The notes under the pieces are model-generated. The model was given only the letters and a program-made list of their open reading frames with translations. It was not told the DNA's origin and ran no database searches. 64,000 nucleotides of DNA from Spisula solida (Eukaryota > Mollusca > Bivalvia > Venerida > Mactridae): NCBI GenBank assembly GCA_947247005.1, contig OX365948.1, positions 34,600,601 to 34,664,600 of the forward strand. The letters run 5' to 3'. Made by a program: the position numbers and the translations under genes. Positions 44,818 to 54,766 of the stretch are shown here, piece by piece (position 1 is the first letter of the stretch; every line of letters begins with the position of its first letter).

Positions 44818-47037
44818 TCACATTGTTTCATAGCAGTATGTCAGATATTTGTTGATGTCAATAACTTTCGTATACTGAGCCATGCTGGTCAAATCAAGTT
44901 CATCATTTTTGAGATACAACCGAAGTGTAGATGATGCAAGTCTAGCAAACACGTCGTCAATTTTCATGGTTCGACTTATGTTGTTATTCACAAATACAGA
45001 GTAGCAATAACTAATATTTGTTTTGTATGTTTCAAGAAAATTTGTAAATAAACTGTTTTGTATTTTCCAATGACACGTTTGTGATTTTGTACAACATCCT
45101 ACTATATTCTGAAATATCACTTTGAGTTGCTGTAGGTCGTTTATATTACATTTGGGAAAATATTCAGTTACTTGTTTCTCAAAGTACTGTTTTCGACGTT
45201 CGGTGTCCGTTGTGTCACATCCAAGAATATACGAAAATATCAAACCTATCGGATAGGTTGTAAATTCACAGACATGTAGCAAACATTCAGCTCTTGACAT
45301 ATTTTCTGGTAGTTTTATGAATGCGTCGTAGTTGTTGACTAGAGTTGACACAAATATAGAACTAACTTCAAGCTCTTTCCAAATACAATTGATATGCTTT
45401 TCAAGTCGGGTCGCAATTTCTTCGTGAAAGGTTTGGAGAAATTGTTGAACAAACTGTACATAATCAACAGATAAGTAGTGGTACGATAGAAAATTAACCA
45501 CATCTTCTGTTGGCACAATATTTCCATTGCTCAAAACGTACGATTTCGCTTTACATGCTAATAGTCTGATGAATGCTGACAAATACATATTTGGGTATTT
45601 TCCAAGTGAGCGTTCTTTAAAGTGAAAATCTACTAGTTTGCAAACAATTTCATTGTCACGTTTTCCAGCTGGTATGATTAGGTTGTAATTCAGAGGTAAC
45701 AAGTCATTCATGGTTATTGACTCTCGCAGAGGTTTACGTTTCGTTGGTTCTATCACCACCACTTTGTACACATTACTGTTCACTTTTCTTATCCTACCTA
45801 TAGCCTGAACAAATGCGCCTGGAGATGCAACCATTGTAGAAATTTCCATAAAAACATAGTGAGTTTCGAAATACGCTGTTTTAGACGACACGTCAATACC
45901 GACTTGAAAAGCTGTCGTGTATATGAACAATTGGTATTTAGAAATAAACTTGTCCGGTTGATTAGCAAACTTTCTTTTCGTCTCTTCATTGCTGTTGCCA
46001 GTTATCGCAAGAACTTTGAAACCACATTTTTGAAAGAGGTATTGTAACAACAGTGCCATTCTTTTTGTAGAAGTTGTCGCACACAACTTGTGTCCTTTTC
46101 GCAAAGAATCATACATATCCACCAAAATATCATCTCCGTCCGTCGAGCTAAGAAACGAATTGATGTAGATCTTGGTAAACAACTTTTCAACAATATCTTT
46201 TCTAGCATCTTGCAATACGTTTCTAATCCTCTGAGTACACATAAGTGGTTTGTATTTCTTGTATGCGTCCTGTGAGCATAACTCGTGTCTCAGTTGCTTA
46301 ATAACAAATGCATTGTATGGACATTTTCTATAAAATATGAGTTTATAACGTTGTTCGACGTACGTATTTATCAGGCAAATGTGTGATTTTTCTATTCCCC
46401 ATTCTGAATCAATGTCATTCAGTACATTTACTAAATCAAGAGACATGTACGCATCAAAGCATATCCATCGTGGCACTGCTCTCAGAATCTTTACAAAAGT
46501 CTTAATAATTTGTCTATTTTGCTTGGTGCTGAATAGCGATGAAAATAACTCCTCAACGATACTGTGAACTTCGTCCATGATGAGAAGGTTGTAACCTCGC
46601 ACACTGTACGAATCAGTTAGTATGTCTTCAAAATGTCTCAGTGACTGTAGTTGAACAACTAGTCTAGGATGTGTTGTAAAAGAAAAAGGTCTCTTCGCCT
46701 TTCTGTAGTCCACTGCACCAGGAAGCTGTGAACTGATGTAGGAAGCATATGTGCGTTTTGGAGAAATAACCAAATATCTCAACTCCTTTCTTGTAACATG
46801 AGCACTACGTTCAAAGTTTCTAACGATATTCTTTAGCTGGAATGTCTTTCCTGATCCCATCGGCGATCGGACGTACAAGTTGAAAAACTGTTTATCTTTC
46901 AGATAGCGAGTGTATATGTTTGGTAGTCTCACTGAATTGTGCTCTATCACACGGCAAATTGTCCTGAGTTTGTCACGCAACTTGCTCGTATCAGTCCCGT
47001 ACAAAGACACGTCCAGATCTTCCAACAGTCTCTCCAT
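44818..47037 (-). CDS. UL9-like origin-binding/replication initiator helicase
   Basis: The 739-aa protein (ATG 47037) has superfamily 2 helicase motifs: Walker A SPMGSGKT (58-65), DEVH box (155-158), a motif III-like FDAYMS, a region with TTSTKRMALLL (motif IV-like), and QAIGRIRKV (motif VI). The DEVH and motif VI forms match herpesvirus UL9, which binds and opens the replication origin. The C-terminal 250 residues would be the DNA-binding part but I see no diagnostic motif there. It is divergent from the gene at 47151. Confidence 0.8.
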   Translation of the reverse strand: MERLLEDLDVSLYGTDTSKLRDKLRTICRVIEHNSVRLPNIYTRYLKDKQFFNLYVRSPMGSGKTFQLKNIVRNFERSAHVTRKELRYLVISPKRTYASYISSQLPGAVDYRKAKRPFSFTTHPRLVVQLQSLRHFEDILTDSYSVRGYNLLIMDEVHSIVEELFSSLFSTKQNRQIIKTFVKILRAVPRWICFDAYMSLDLVNVLNDIDSEWGIEKSHICLINTYVEQRYKLIFYRKCPYNAFVIKQLRHELCSQDAYKKYKPLMCTQRIRNVLQDARKDIVEKLFTKIYINSFLSSTDGDDILVDMYDSLRKGHKLCATTSTKRMALLLQYLFQKCGFKVLAITGNSNEETKRKFANQPDKFISKYQLFIYTTAFQVGIDVSSKTAYFETHYVFMEISTMVASPGAFVQAIGRIRKVNSNVYKVVVIEPTKRKPLRESITMNDLLPLNYNLIIPAGKRDNEIVCKLVDFHFKERSLGKYPNMYLSAFIRLLACKAKSYVLSNGNIVPTEDVVNFLSYHYLSVDYVQFVQQFLQTFHEEIATRLEKHINCIWKELEVSSIFVSTLVNNYDAFIKLPENMSRAECLLHVCEFTTYPIGLIFSYILGCDTTDTERRKQYFEKQVTEYFPKCNINDLQQLKVIFQNIVGCCTKSQTCHWKIQNSLFTNFLETYKTNISYCYSVFVNNNISRTMKIDDVFARLASSTLRLYLKNDELDLTSMAQYTKVIDINKYLTYCYETM

Positions 47038-47150
47038 GAGTACAAGTATATTGTTCCAACAACAAACTATACTGTCATATATGGAACTATTTCATTATTT
47101 TACGAAAGCATGTCAAAGATTGTTCCTAGACAAAGATCATTTTATCAAAA

Positions 47151-48032
47151 ATGGACCAGGTAGATTTGTTGGAGCATTTGATGGAATACACGAATGAACT
47201 CCTTTGTACGAAAGAAACAGTGTCTACTGTGCAGCAGTCTGACTTATGTGTCATAAGTAATGTAGAAAATGGTATTAATGAAGAAGAGTTGATTGAACCT
47301 TTCAACAACTTGTTTCAGGTTTCATCCAAGAAACCACAAAATGATGTCGAGTATGTGTCTCAACAAAAATCTAGTTTGAACTTCAAACTAAGCGACACTT
47401 GCAATGATGTGAATGTATTTGATTTGGACAGTTTTCTCAGAGCTATTGTTCCAAACCAGACCTCACTGATTGAAATATTGACAGCGAGATGTAACATTGA
47501 TCCCGACTTTACACACATGATTGAGAAATTGCATGTATTAAGAACACCTTGTTCAAGAAATATCTGTCAAAGTAGAATATTTGCTGGAGCAAAATTTACC
47601 CGAGACGGAACAAACAACATACAATTTCCTATTGCTCACATTCCACTCGTATATGAAATCAATTCGATACTTGGTCAAAACGATCCAAAACTGCTGAAAC
47701 GTTACCTACATTATGTTGACAAATATTTGTCGCAACCGATTGAAAACGATAGTTGTATACTGTGTCTAGCATTTGATCTATATAGTACAAATACTTCGGA
47801 GTTAAACAATTTTAGACTTTTCTTTCTGGAGGATGTAGCACCGATAAGTGAAAAAAAGCAAAACGTGAGTCAAATGTATGAGACAGACGTCGAAACAACA
47901 AATGTTGAGGGACAATATGATTTATTTCACAACATCTTGAACAACATCACAATAATAAGACTAGAATCGAATACAGAATACATTTTGCGCTACTGGGATG
48001 AGGGTAAAAGGGAAGCTTTTCTGTTCATGTAG
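47151..48032 (+). CDS. Unknown 293-aa protein with CILC motif
   Basis: ATG at 47151. The N-terminal half is acidic and polar; the second half carries CILCLAF (about 202-208) and a Phe-rich segment after it, a pattern shared with two other proteins in this window. The 3' end overlaps the end of the convergent membrane protein gene (47990-48496) by 43 nt. Function unknown. Confidence 0.7.
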   Translation: MDQVDLLEHLMEYTNELLCTKETVSTVQQSDLCVISNVENGINEEELIEPFNNLFQVSSKKPQNDVEYVSQQKSSLNFKLSDTCNDVNVFDLDSFLRAIVPNQTSLIEILTARCNIDPDFTHMIEKLHVLRTPCSRNICQSRIFAGAKFTRDGTNNIQFPIAHIPLVYEINSILGQNDPKLLKRYLHYVDKYLSQPIENDSCILCLAFDLYSTNTSELNNFRLFFLEDVAPISEKKQNVSQMYETDVETTNVEGQYDLFHNILNNITIIRLESNTEYILRYWDEGKREAFLFM

Positions 48033-48496
48033 CAATGACACAAACATTTCAACATCAAATAAGAAACAGGAATTGCGCAAAACAAAACAACTGCCCAGAA
48101 TACTTCATTGTACCTATTGTAGAAAAATGTTAAATTCGACCAGATTATTTCGAAAGTGTTCAGCGTACATTGACATTTTGTTACATATACGGTTTTGTAA
48201 CATGCTGAATGAAGACATCCTGGTTGGAACTTTTGTAACCAGTAACTATCCTTTGTTGCAATCCAAATTGTTTTACTTGTAGTTTCTCCGTTAAACAACT
48301 TTGATATGATCATATTTTCAGTTTCGATATTGTCAACCAAAAGTTGATGTCCATGCATACGATTGACAGGAGCAAAAAAATAACAATGATCGTTAGTTTC
48401 ATAACCATAAAATCGTTTACAAAATGTTCCACAGTCGCATTCTTTTCCTGTCACACAATGAGCAATTACGAAAACGAAAAATAAAATATATTTCAT
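47990..48496 (-). CDS. Type I membrane protein, possible C-type-lectin-like ectodomain
   Basis: The 168-aa product starts with a clear signal peptide (MKYILFFVFVIAHCVTG, cleavage near residue 17), then a Cys-rich ectodomain, a membrane helix near residues 132-151 (VFWAVVLFCAIPVSYLML) and a short Cys/Lys-containing tail. The ectodomain has HCYFFAP, then a TIWIATKDSYW segment, which loosely resembles the core of a C-type lectin fold. One Asn-x-Thr site (NLT) lies just before the membrane helix. Probably a virion or cell-surface glycoprotein; the lectin resemblance is weak. Confidence 0.7.
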   Translation of the reverse strand: MKYILFFVFVIAHCVTGKECDCGTFCKRFYGYETNDHCYFFAPVNRMHGHQLLVDNIETENMIISKLFNGETTSKTIWIATKDSYWLQKFQPGCLHSACYKTVYVTKCQCTLNTFEIIWSNLTFFYNRYNEVFWAVVLFCAIPVSYLMLKCLCHCYMNRKASLLPSSQ

Positions 48497-48582
48497 ACTT
48501 TATCAGTGTGTTTTTACCTCACAAGTTTTATGCTACGAATGTTTTAAATACAAAAAAAAACATACAGTTAGAAAACTACACA

Positions 48583-49260
48583 ATGGATCCTTCTACTCAG
48601 TCGAGAAAACTATTGAGTATGAATCTCAAAACACGAATTGATGAAGCGAAATGTAAAGCTTTGATTGAAAACGGCTCCTTGAGAAAGATGTTCAACCACG
48701 ATATACAACTAACCTATTATGAGATTCTTCACAGAAAGATTGAACTTGCATACGCTTCTAAACAAATATCTGTTGCTCACAAAAATTGGCTACATCGTGC
48801 CTTGTCACAATTTTCAGACACTGCAGAAATGAGTAAATCTTTGTTAGATAGTATCAATAGGAAATTGTATCGAATAATGGATAAAGAAAAAGATTTGGCC
48901 GAGTTACAGGAAGAAACTATTGCTGGAGTAAAGGAAGCTTTGGACATTGAAACTGATTCGATATTTCCAAATGATGATGACGATAGTGGTGAAAGTGGTA
49001 GTCAACTTTTGAAACAACTAGAAGATAACATGTTATACGCTTTACCAACACCACCAACTCAGGAATGTAGCAAAGTTGAAAAACCTAAACAATTGTCATT
49101 TGGTGATGTGATCATTAAATCTATTGATACGGTGGAAGAAGAAAAGGATAACAAAAAAGTCAAATTTGACCCAGATGAATTTACTGTTAACAATGAGAAA
49201 AGTTATGGTATACAATTTGCAAACGATTATCAAGAATATGTAGTAGATCAATTGATCTGA
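48583..49260 (+). CDS. Unknown 225-aa protein with acidic stretch
   Basis: The frame is open from an ATG at 48424 antisense to the signal peptide gene, but the ATG at 48583 (MDPSTQSRKLL) lies in the proper intergenic position, 86 bp from the divergent start at 48496, and is preferred. The N-terminal half is helical and basic; then comes an acidic run (NDDDDSGESG near 128-137) and a Pro/Thr segment. Possibly a nuclear or tegument phosphoprotein. The 3' end overlaps the convergent gene at 49248 by 13 nt. Confidence 0.65.
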   Translation: MDPSTQSRKLLSMNLKTRIDEAKCKALIENGSLRKMFNHDIQLTYYEILHRKIELAYASKQISVAHKNWLHRALSQFSDTAEMSKSLLDSINRKLYRIMDKEKDLAELQEETIAGVKEALDIETDSIFPNDDDDSGESGSQLLKQLEDNMLYALPTPPTQECSKVEKPKQLSFGDVIIKSIDTVEEEKDNKKVKFDPDEFTVNNEKSYGIQFANDYQEYVVDQLI

Positions 49261-49934
49261 CTGCTCATCAACTTTGAAGCTATAGCGAATCTGCTAGCAG
49301 TATTGTTCTCTTGTTCTTTTGACGAAATACATTGTTTGTTTTTCTCACTTATAAAGTAACTTTGACATGACTGCTTGAGTTTTTGTTTTTCCAAAACACC
49401 ACATGTATCTGCTGTAACAAAAGTGTTACATGTACCCTGACATTCGTTTTTTAGTAGTTTTGTCAAATTAGCAAAACTCCTTAGGTCGACATCTCTATTC
49501 ATTTTCAGTCCAAGCGAAATTTCTTTCTTAGTTATAGCTAAAATATCCCAATCGTTGGTGAGTTTTTCTTTCAAGTTACAAACCGTTAGAAAGTAGTGAT
49601 TTCTTATGACATCTGGAGACAGATTTGAAACATACTCTTGAAATGTTTCATCAGTTACATCAATATTATTGCCATTTAACAAACTCATAATTGTTACAAC
49701 AGCCGCATCTAAGATTGTTACCGCAGTAAACGGTACAGAATCATAAAACAAACCTAGTACAGATACTGATTCATGGTTTAGTGTTGAGCATAAAATGCAT
49801 GTAGTAATAGGCGTATCCAACACACGTCGTACATTGTCCTGTTGAGTCCAAAACGTATAATAGTATTCACAAACAAGCTCGTACAATTTGTTCTGTTTGT
49901 CAGTATATAACAAATCCCTCAAAATAAAAGTCAT
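49248..49934 (-). CDS. Unknown 228-aa protein with CILC motif
   Basis: ATG at 49934. CILCSTL near residues 46-52 and more Cys near 164-190 (for example CQGTC) could bind zinc. The middle is hydrophobic/helical. It shares the CILC tetrapeptide with the proteins at 40812 and 47151. It follows the gene 49945-50577 on the same strand by 10 bp. Confidence 0.65.
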   Translation of the reverse strand: MTFILRDLLYTDKQNKLYELVCEYYYTFWTQQDNVRRVLDTPITTCILCSTLNHESVSVLGLFYDSVPFTAVTILDAAVVTIMSLLNGNNIDVTDETFQEYVSNLSPDVIRNHYFLTVCNLKEKLTNDWDILAITKKEISLGLKMNRDVDLRSFANLTKLLKNECQGTCNTFVTADTCGVLEKQKLKQSCQSYFISEKNKQCISSKEQENNTASRFAIASKLMSSQIN

Positions 49935-49944
49935 TGCTAAACTT

Positions 49945-50577
49945 CTAACTGAGGATTACTCGGTCTATATACTGTTTTTTCCGCTTATCGCTTGAACCAT
50001 TTATTCTGAATTTCATGTCATGTCGATACTCATATTTCAATCCATTCAAAAACCAATACTGTGACACAATTTGATTAATGAAAAATGGATCTCCGTGCAA
50101 AATGTTTTTGAAGTACATCGGATTGATCTTGATGACATTTGAACAACTTAAAAATATGAGAGTCATTACAATATCAGCACGGGATATTGTTTCTAACTTG
50201 AATTTGCCTTTCAAAATTGTTTGTAGTAAATCAAACGAGTCCCATTGTATTAAATGCGATTTTGCCCAATACAAATTTTTGAATTTCTTGACCACACAAT
50301 ACAACATTTTATCATCAACCGAATTTTTTGCAAGTGGGTTGTAATTTACTAACAGACGGTTGACGTTTGTTTCATTGTAAAACGATGTGCAAGTCATCAT
50401 TAGGAAACAATTGATAAAAAACACAATCATCGAGTTCACGATCATTTTTACCGAAGTACATCTTGGTTTACCATAGCTTCGTAAAAGCAAGTGAAAAAAG
50501 TTTTCATACACGGGCCTTCTCTCGTCATTTTTGAAGTATATAGCTTCATGATATAGGTAGCTGTCACACATTCTCAT
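49945..50577 (-). CDS. Unknown 210-aa protein, possibly membrane-associated
   Basis: ATG at 50577. One hydrophobic stretch near residues 44-63 (MIVNSMIVFFINCFLMMTC) could be a membrane helix. The C-terminus is basic (SSDKRKKQY). The start is 44 bp from the divergent gene at 50622. No family recognised. Confidence 0.65.
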   Translation of the reverse strand: MRMCDSYLYHEAIYFKNDERRPVYENFFHLLLRSYGKPRCTSVKMIVNSMIVFFINCFLMMTCTSFYNETNVNRLLVNYNPLAKNSVDDKMLYCVVKKFKNLYWAKSHLIQWDSFDLLQTILKGKFKLETISRADIVMTLIFLSCSNVIKINPMYFKNILHGDPFFINQIVSQYWFLNGLKYEYRHDMKFRINGSSDKRKKQYIDRVILS

Positions 50578-50621
50578 CTAAATCTTTGTGTCAGATTACC
50601 AAAAGTCATTCAAAACAAATA

Positions 50622-52031
50622 ATGTTTCTGGAAGTGGCATGTCATGACAAGAATTTACTGTCAAAAAACTTTTTATTGGTGCATCCCAAAGAAAGAATAC
50701 GTTTCAGACAAGTGAAAAGGAACAAGGAATGTTACACTATAAACTGTTCAAAACGTCCCTTGAGTTTTATGATAAGTGATTTTCTTACTAAAAAGCAAAC
50801 ACTAGTACGTTTGTTTAATATCGTTCTCTTACGATATATCATTCAATTTCTGCACAAAGCAGAATATTCGACTACAATTATGTCATTCTTAGGACTCGTA
50901 TCTCGCAATGCTGATTTGAGTAATCTAGAAACTGAAGTGAACAATATCATGATTGACACTCATTTGAAACGCATCTACGAAACACTCTACTTCTTTTTCG
51001 GCGAAGTATATGGGTGTATATTGTCCTTAACTAAAGGTTACACGAAATACCCACCCCATGTCGATACTGTATATATTCCACATTTACGAATGTTACAAAT
51101 GTCTCAACAAGTAAAGTTTCCTTTTCTATTCAACAATCAGCACAACGCCACTTTGGTTGACTTCAAGCAGTATGATTTTCTACAGCACACAACTATTATC
51201 AACCCGTCTCCTGAATATGATCCTAGTAGTAATTATATTGTACGAGACTTTCGAAGTAACATTTCAAAAATCCGACCAATGTTTCTGTATCAATCATCGA
51301 ATTGTGCAAAACTTTCAACGGCAAAGATAAACAACCACAAAAACTACAGGTTTCTGGTATTTGTGAACGGAAAGTACTATGAGGTTTTAGGAATATATCC
51401 TCTTGATCGTGTTAGGAAATTGAACATAAATATACAACGAAATCCATCTTCGGTTTATGACATTAGTACAACACATATAACTAAACTCATCATGCAACTA
51501 ACCACCAACGTATCAGAAGACACAACGATTGAATCGTATTTTTGTAACCACATGAGTAACGAAAATGTATACGACAGCGAAAGAATACATTTGTCATCGT
51601 GGCTTCAAAACGCAGTTACTCCTTATGTTTACACTCTCGATCTTTCACACAGTGATACTGAAGATTATGAAAATATTTTGCCAGGTGGACTCAAAGTATG
51701 GTTGACGGAGAAAGGCAGTCAATTTGCTATAGGTCTCAAAAACGTGATTTTTGTATATTCACAAATAACAGACAGAGAATCTCAGTCAGACAACATTTTT
51801 TATTTTTATGATAAAGACATACATACATGTAACGTTGAGAAAATGTTTATTCGGCTAACACTGTTATTACGATCACTACTACATACCACGATGAAGCAAG
51901 AACTTCAATATACGTTTGTCAATTCCAACAACAGCAAGCTAAACAAACAAATCATTTATCAAGAATGTAATCACTTCAAGGGTTTAGTTGACTTGAACAA
52001 AGTTTCAGAAATTATGTCTGACAAGTTTTGA
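50622..52031 (+). CDS. Unknown 469-aa protein
   Basis: The frame opens at a TTG (50586); the first ATG is 50622 (MFLEVACHDK). The protein is mixed alpha/beta with many Tyr, Phe and Asn residues; no active site is evident. The 3' end overlaps the convergent gene 52005-52538 by 27 nt. Possibly structural, from size and lack of enzymatic motifs; not assigned. Confidence 0.7.
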   Translation: MFLEVACHDKNLLSKNFLLVHPKERIRFRQVKRNKECYTINCSKRPLSFMISDFLTKKQTLVRLFNIVLLRYIIQFLHKAEYSTTIMSFLGLVSRNADLSNLETEVNNIMIDTHLKRIYETLYFFFGEVYGCILSLTKGYTKYPPHVDTVYIPHLRMLQMSQQVKFPFLFNNQHNATLVDFKQYDFLQHTTIINPSPEYDPSSNYIVRDFRSNISKIRPMFLYQSSNCAKLSTAKINNHKNYRFLVFVNGKYYEVLGIYPLDRVRKLNINIQRNPSSVYDISTTHITKLIMQLTTNVSEDTTIESYFCNHMSNENVYDSERIHLSSWLQNAVTPYVYTLDLSHSDTEDYENILPGGLKVWLTEKGSQFAIGLKNVIFVYSQITDRESQSDNIFYFYDKDIHTCNVEKMFIRLTLLLRSLLHTTMKQELQYTFVNSNNSKLNKQIIYQECNHFKGLVDLNKVSEIMSDKF

Positions 52032-52538
52032 CAATTCCTCACTGATCAGTTGTGCAGAATAGAAAAACAAATAATCATTGCGTTTGACAAATGCAATTCG
52101 AAATCCATCATTTTCAAGTGCCATATGAAACTCGTCAACCTTTCCAATTTTGTTGAAACCATATCCCAAAATATCTCTCGGAGTCAGTGAATTGAGAATT
52201 CCAACTCGCTTAGCTTGAAAATACCAAATGTCAAACAACTCTTGTAGCATGGACGTGTATTGTGAATGTCGTTTCCCAGAGGTTTCCAGAATGTCATTTT
52301 CAATACCAATGTGTGGACAAATATTGACCAAGTCGCTTTCTGACAAGCTGCTAACAAACAATTTTTGCAATACATCTTTTGTCATGTTTGACTCAGTTCC
52401 ACCAGCATTCAGTTTCAGAAGGCAGTTTGTTAGGTCCGTTTTCCTTTTTTTCGATGTAGGTATGTTGTAATCAATGTATTCTTGTTCAGTAGGCATATCG
52501 AGGGTTCTCTTTTGTGTGACTAATCTCGATGATTGCAT
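52005..52538 (-). CDS. Unknown 177-aa protein
   Basis: ATG at 52538. A basic SKKRK (about 29-33) may be a nuclear signal; the rest is helical with Leu-rich stretches. No domain recognised. It overlaps the convergent 469-aa gene by 27 nt. Confidence 0.65.
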   Translation of the reverse strand: MQSSRLVTQKRTLDMPTEQEYIDYNIPTSKKRKTDLTNCLLKLNAGGTESNMTKDVLQKLFVSSLSESDLVNICPHIGIENDILETSGKRHSQYTSMLQELFDIWYFQAKRVGILNSLTPRDILGYGFNKIGKVDEFHMALENDGFRIAFVKRNDYLFFYSAQLISEELSKLVRHNF

Positions 52539-52587
52539 ATTAATAAATGAATCAATTGGAATACTGTATTTGTGTTATATAGTTATG

Positions 52588-53085
52588 TCAGTCCACCAAG
52601 TTGTCTACGTATCTCTCGTCTCGCCACTTTTGTAGCATTTCAGAATCAACAGTGTGTCCCACGAAATATTGATGTATCAAATTGTGCAAACTAGACATTT
52701 CTCGCTCTGTGAGTGAGTCTGACATGTCGTGTTCTAGTGAAGCTATTTCTGTTGTCCGATCTTGTATTATATGTCTTAGAGCTAGCATTGCAGCACGCAA
52801 ACTCCGGCGAGTTCTGAAAAACACTTTTGTCATTCTGTCTGCTCTTTCTTCGTTCTGTTGGTTTTCTTGTCTGAGCTGAGAGGTGCGATCAAGCAAAGCC
52901 CGCTTGTCCGTTTTTGCTAATACCAATTTTGAAGTCAGTGATTGCTTTTCAAGTTTCGATAGCTTTAGCTCAAGTTTCATGTTTTTGACATGTGTTTTCA
53001 TTGATTGCAGCTGGATTTCTAAAGCATCAATTTTCTGAACAAGTTGTTCCTCATTCAGCAATTGTGGAATAATTTCATAACGCAT
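52588..53085 (-). CDS. Coiled-coil protein, paralogue of the gene at 54823
   Basis: The frame opens at TTG 53109; the first ATG is 53085 (MRYEIIPQLL), giving 165 aa. A long coiled coil (about 10-85) is followed by LRAAMLALRHIIQD and a region ending HQYFVGH...WRDER. The gene at 54823 on the opposite strand encodes the same C-terminal pattern (LRAAMLSLKFFIQE, KQYFVLL, AWIAER), so the two are paralogues. The duplication brackets two other paralogues (53176 and 53978). Function unknown. Confidence 0.7.
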   Translation of the reverse strand: MRYEIIPQLLNEEQLVQKIDALEIQLQSMKTHVKNMKLELKLSKLEKQSLTSKLVLAKTDKRALLDRTSQLRQENQQNEERADRMTKVFFRTRRSLRAAMLALRHIIQDRTTEIASLEHDMSDSLTEREMSSLHNLIHQYFVGHTVDSEMLQKWRDERYVDNLVD

Positions 53086-53175
53086 AGTCAAAAAGTAACA
53101 AGTTATCAAACATAACTAGAAAAAGTAGATACAATTCATATATATTTATTTTGTTAGTTCTGTTGACAAAATATG

Positions 53176-53904
53176 TCAATCACAGAATGCACATTGGAGT
53201 AACACACATCGTTTTTGTGGTATACATCTGAGGTTTGACAGCCACAACTCCCAGCAATTCAGTATTGTTCTCTCCACATCTGCTATTGAGTTTTGAAAAA
53301 TATACAGTATAGATTCATTGTCTAGATCCGTAATGGTTGGAGAAAGGAGTACCAGTTGTAGCGTTGCAACAATTATTGGTTTCCAACAGTCCAAATTTCT
53401 TGTCCATGATAGATCTATATAGGTTTCCGAGTATATAGAATCTATCAATTTGATAATCAAGTCCTTTTCATCTTTCCCTTGTATCCAATCACACTGTGCG
53501 ACTGCTTTTACTAAGTCACTGATGTGCAAATCGGCAATTTGTAGTAGGCGAAAGACGTAGAAACAAACCGAAGTAATGACTTCCTTATTCATGAGTGCAG
53601 TGTCAGGATATTCTTCAAAACGGATGGCAAATGTTTGCAGTATTTCTACTGAATGACTTTTGATTTCATCATCTAAACTGTCTCTATTTTGTACGTCTTC
53701 CAAAATATCTGCAAGCTGAATGCGAGCCGACTCCACAAATCGAAATATTGTCAAATATACACACTCATTGATTCGTCTTGTTAACCACTCGAGCATAATT
53801 TCTGCCTTGAGGTGTTTGGATATTGCATGACAAGTAATAACTCGAGTGTATATCATTTCCCGAATCTCGGTTGGTAGACAGGAGAGATCCAACATGTTGT
53901 TCAT
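53176..53904 (-). CDS. Unknown 242-aa protein, F-box-like start, paralogue of 53978-54766
   Basis: ATG at 53904. The N-terminus LSCLPTEIREMIYTRVI resembles the first helix of an F-box, which docks Skp1 in SCF ubiquitin ligases; the resemblance is short and may be chance. The rest is helical and aligns by eye along most of its length with the gene at 53978 (e.g. NKEVITSVCFYVFRLLQIA versus NEEVITSACLFVNRVLQIA), a tandem duplication. Function unknown. Confidence 0.7.
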   Translation of the reverse strand: MNNMLDLSCLPTEIREMIYTRVITCHAISKHLKAEIMLEWLTRRINECVYLTIFRFVESARIQLADILEDVQNRDSLDDEIKSHSVEILQTFAIRFEEYPDTALMNKEVITSVCFYVFRLLQIADLHISDLVKAVAQCDWIQGKDEKDLIIKLIDSIYSETYIDLSWTRNLDCWKPIIVATLQLVLLSPTITDLDNESILYIFQNSIADVERTILNCWELWLSNLRCIPQKRCVLLQCAFCD

Positions 53905-53977
53905 TGTGAGTCAGAAATGATAATGACGACAAAACGTTAGTTTAGAAACATATAGGTCTATTTCAAACAAATACATA

Positions 53978-54766
53978 TCAAAATGTTCTACTAATATTAA
54001 CGATTTTCTTCTGCGGAATTGTTCCCAAATTGCATATCCAACGATGCCATGTCGCAATAACAAGTTGTTCAGTCGGTATTATCGATGTGTCGAAAATACA
54101 CTGTACATCGACGGGATCTAGTCCTGATATTTCTCGACAAGTGATGAGAAGTTTCAGGGTTGCCTCAATAACTGTCCTCCAACACACGATGCCACTCATC
54201 CAAGAGTCATCAAACTCATTTTCTGATTGAATCGAAGAGATCATTCTTGATATAATCTGTTTTTCACTCTGAGAAACGCTTTCGTTTGAAGTTACAAAAT
54301 CTTGCAAGACCAATTTGTCAATATTCGCTATTTGCAAAACACGATTCACAAACAAACACGCTGATGTGATCACTTCTTCGTTCAGTACATGTGTATTTGG
54401 AAAGGTACACGCATATTGGTAGAAATGTTTCAATATTTTTATCCCGACAACTTGCAGTTCAGTGTCAATTGCATCTCGACTTGATATATCGTCCAAGTCA
54501 ATTTGGATTTGAGTGCACGCTTGTTCAACCGATCCAAATGTGATGTTAAACATTGCCAAATTGACACGTCTAGCTAACCATTCATAGAATAACTCGTACT
54601 TCAGTTGCAATGACATTGTCCGCATTTTGATCATTTTTGAATATATCATTTCTCGTAATTCTGGTGGCATCAAAGAAAGGTCGATTCTCTCATTTTCTAG
54701 TTGTTTCATATCTGTCATTGTGTTACTTGACTGCTCGAAGTTCAAACATGGAATGAGCAAAAACAT
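53978..54766 (-). CDS. Unknown 262-aa protein, F-box-like start, paralogue of 53176-53904
   Basis: ATG at 54766 (later in-frame Mets at codons 17 and 20). The segment LSLMPPELREMIYSKMI corresponds to the F-box-like start of the neighbour, and the C-terminal half aligns as well (CIFDTSIIPTEQLV...IPQKK against YIFQNSIADVERTI...IPQKR). The extra N-terminal residues come from a Leu/Phe-rich run that may or may not be translated. Tandem paralogue; function unknown. Confidence 0.7.
   Translation of the reverse strand: MFLLIPCLNFEQSSNTMTDMKQLENERIDLSLMPPELREMIYSKMIKMRTMSLQLKYELFYEWLARRVNLAMFNITFGSVEQACTQIQIDLDDISSRDAIDTELQVVGIKILKHFYQYACTFPNTHVLNEEVITSACLFVNRVLQIANIDKLVLQDFVTSNESVSQSEKQIISRMISSIQSENEFDDSWMSGIVCWRTVIEATLKLLITCREISGLDPVDVQCIFDTSIIPTEQLVIATWHRWICNLGTIPQKKIVNISRTF

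Noticed and set aside
48424..48582. N-terminal extension (53 codons) of the gene at 48583
   Set aside because: It begins with an ATG but runs antisense over the signal peptide of the convergent-strand membrane protein; the later ATG fits the intergenic gap better.
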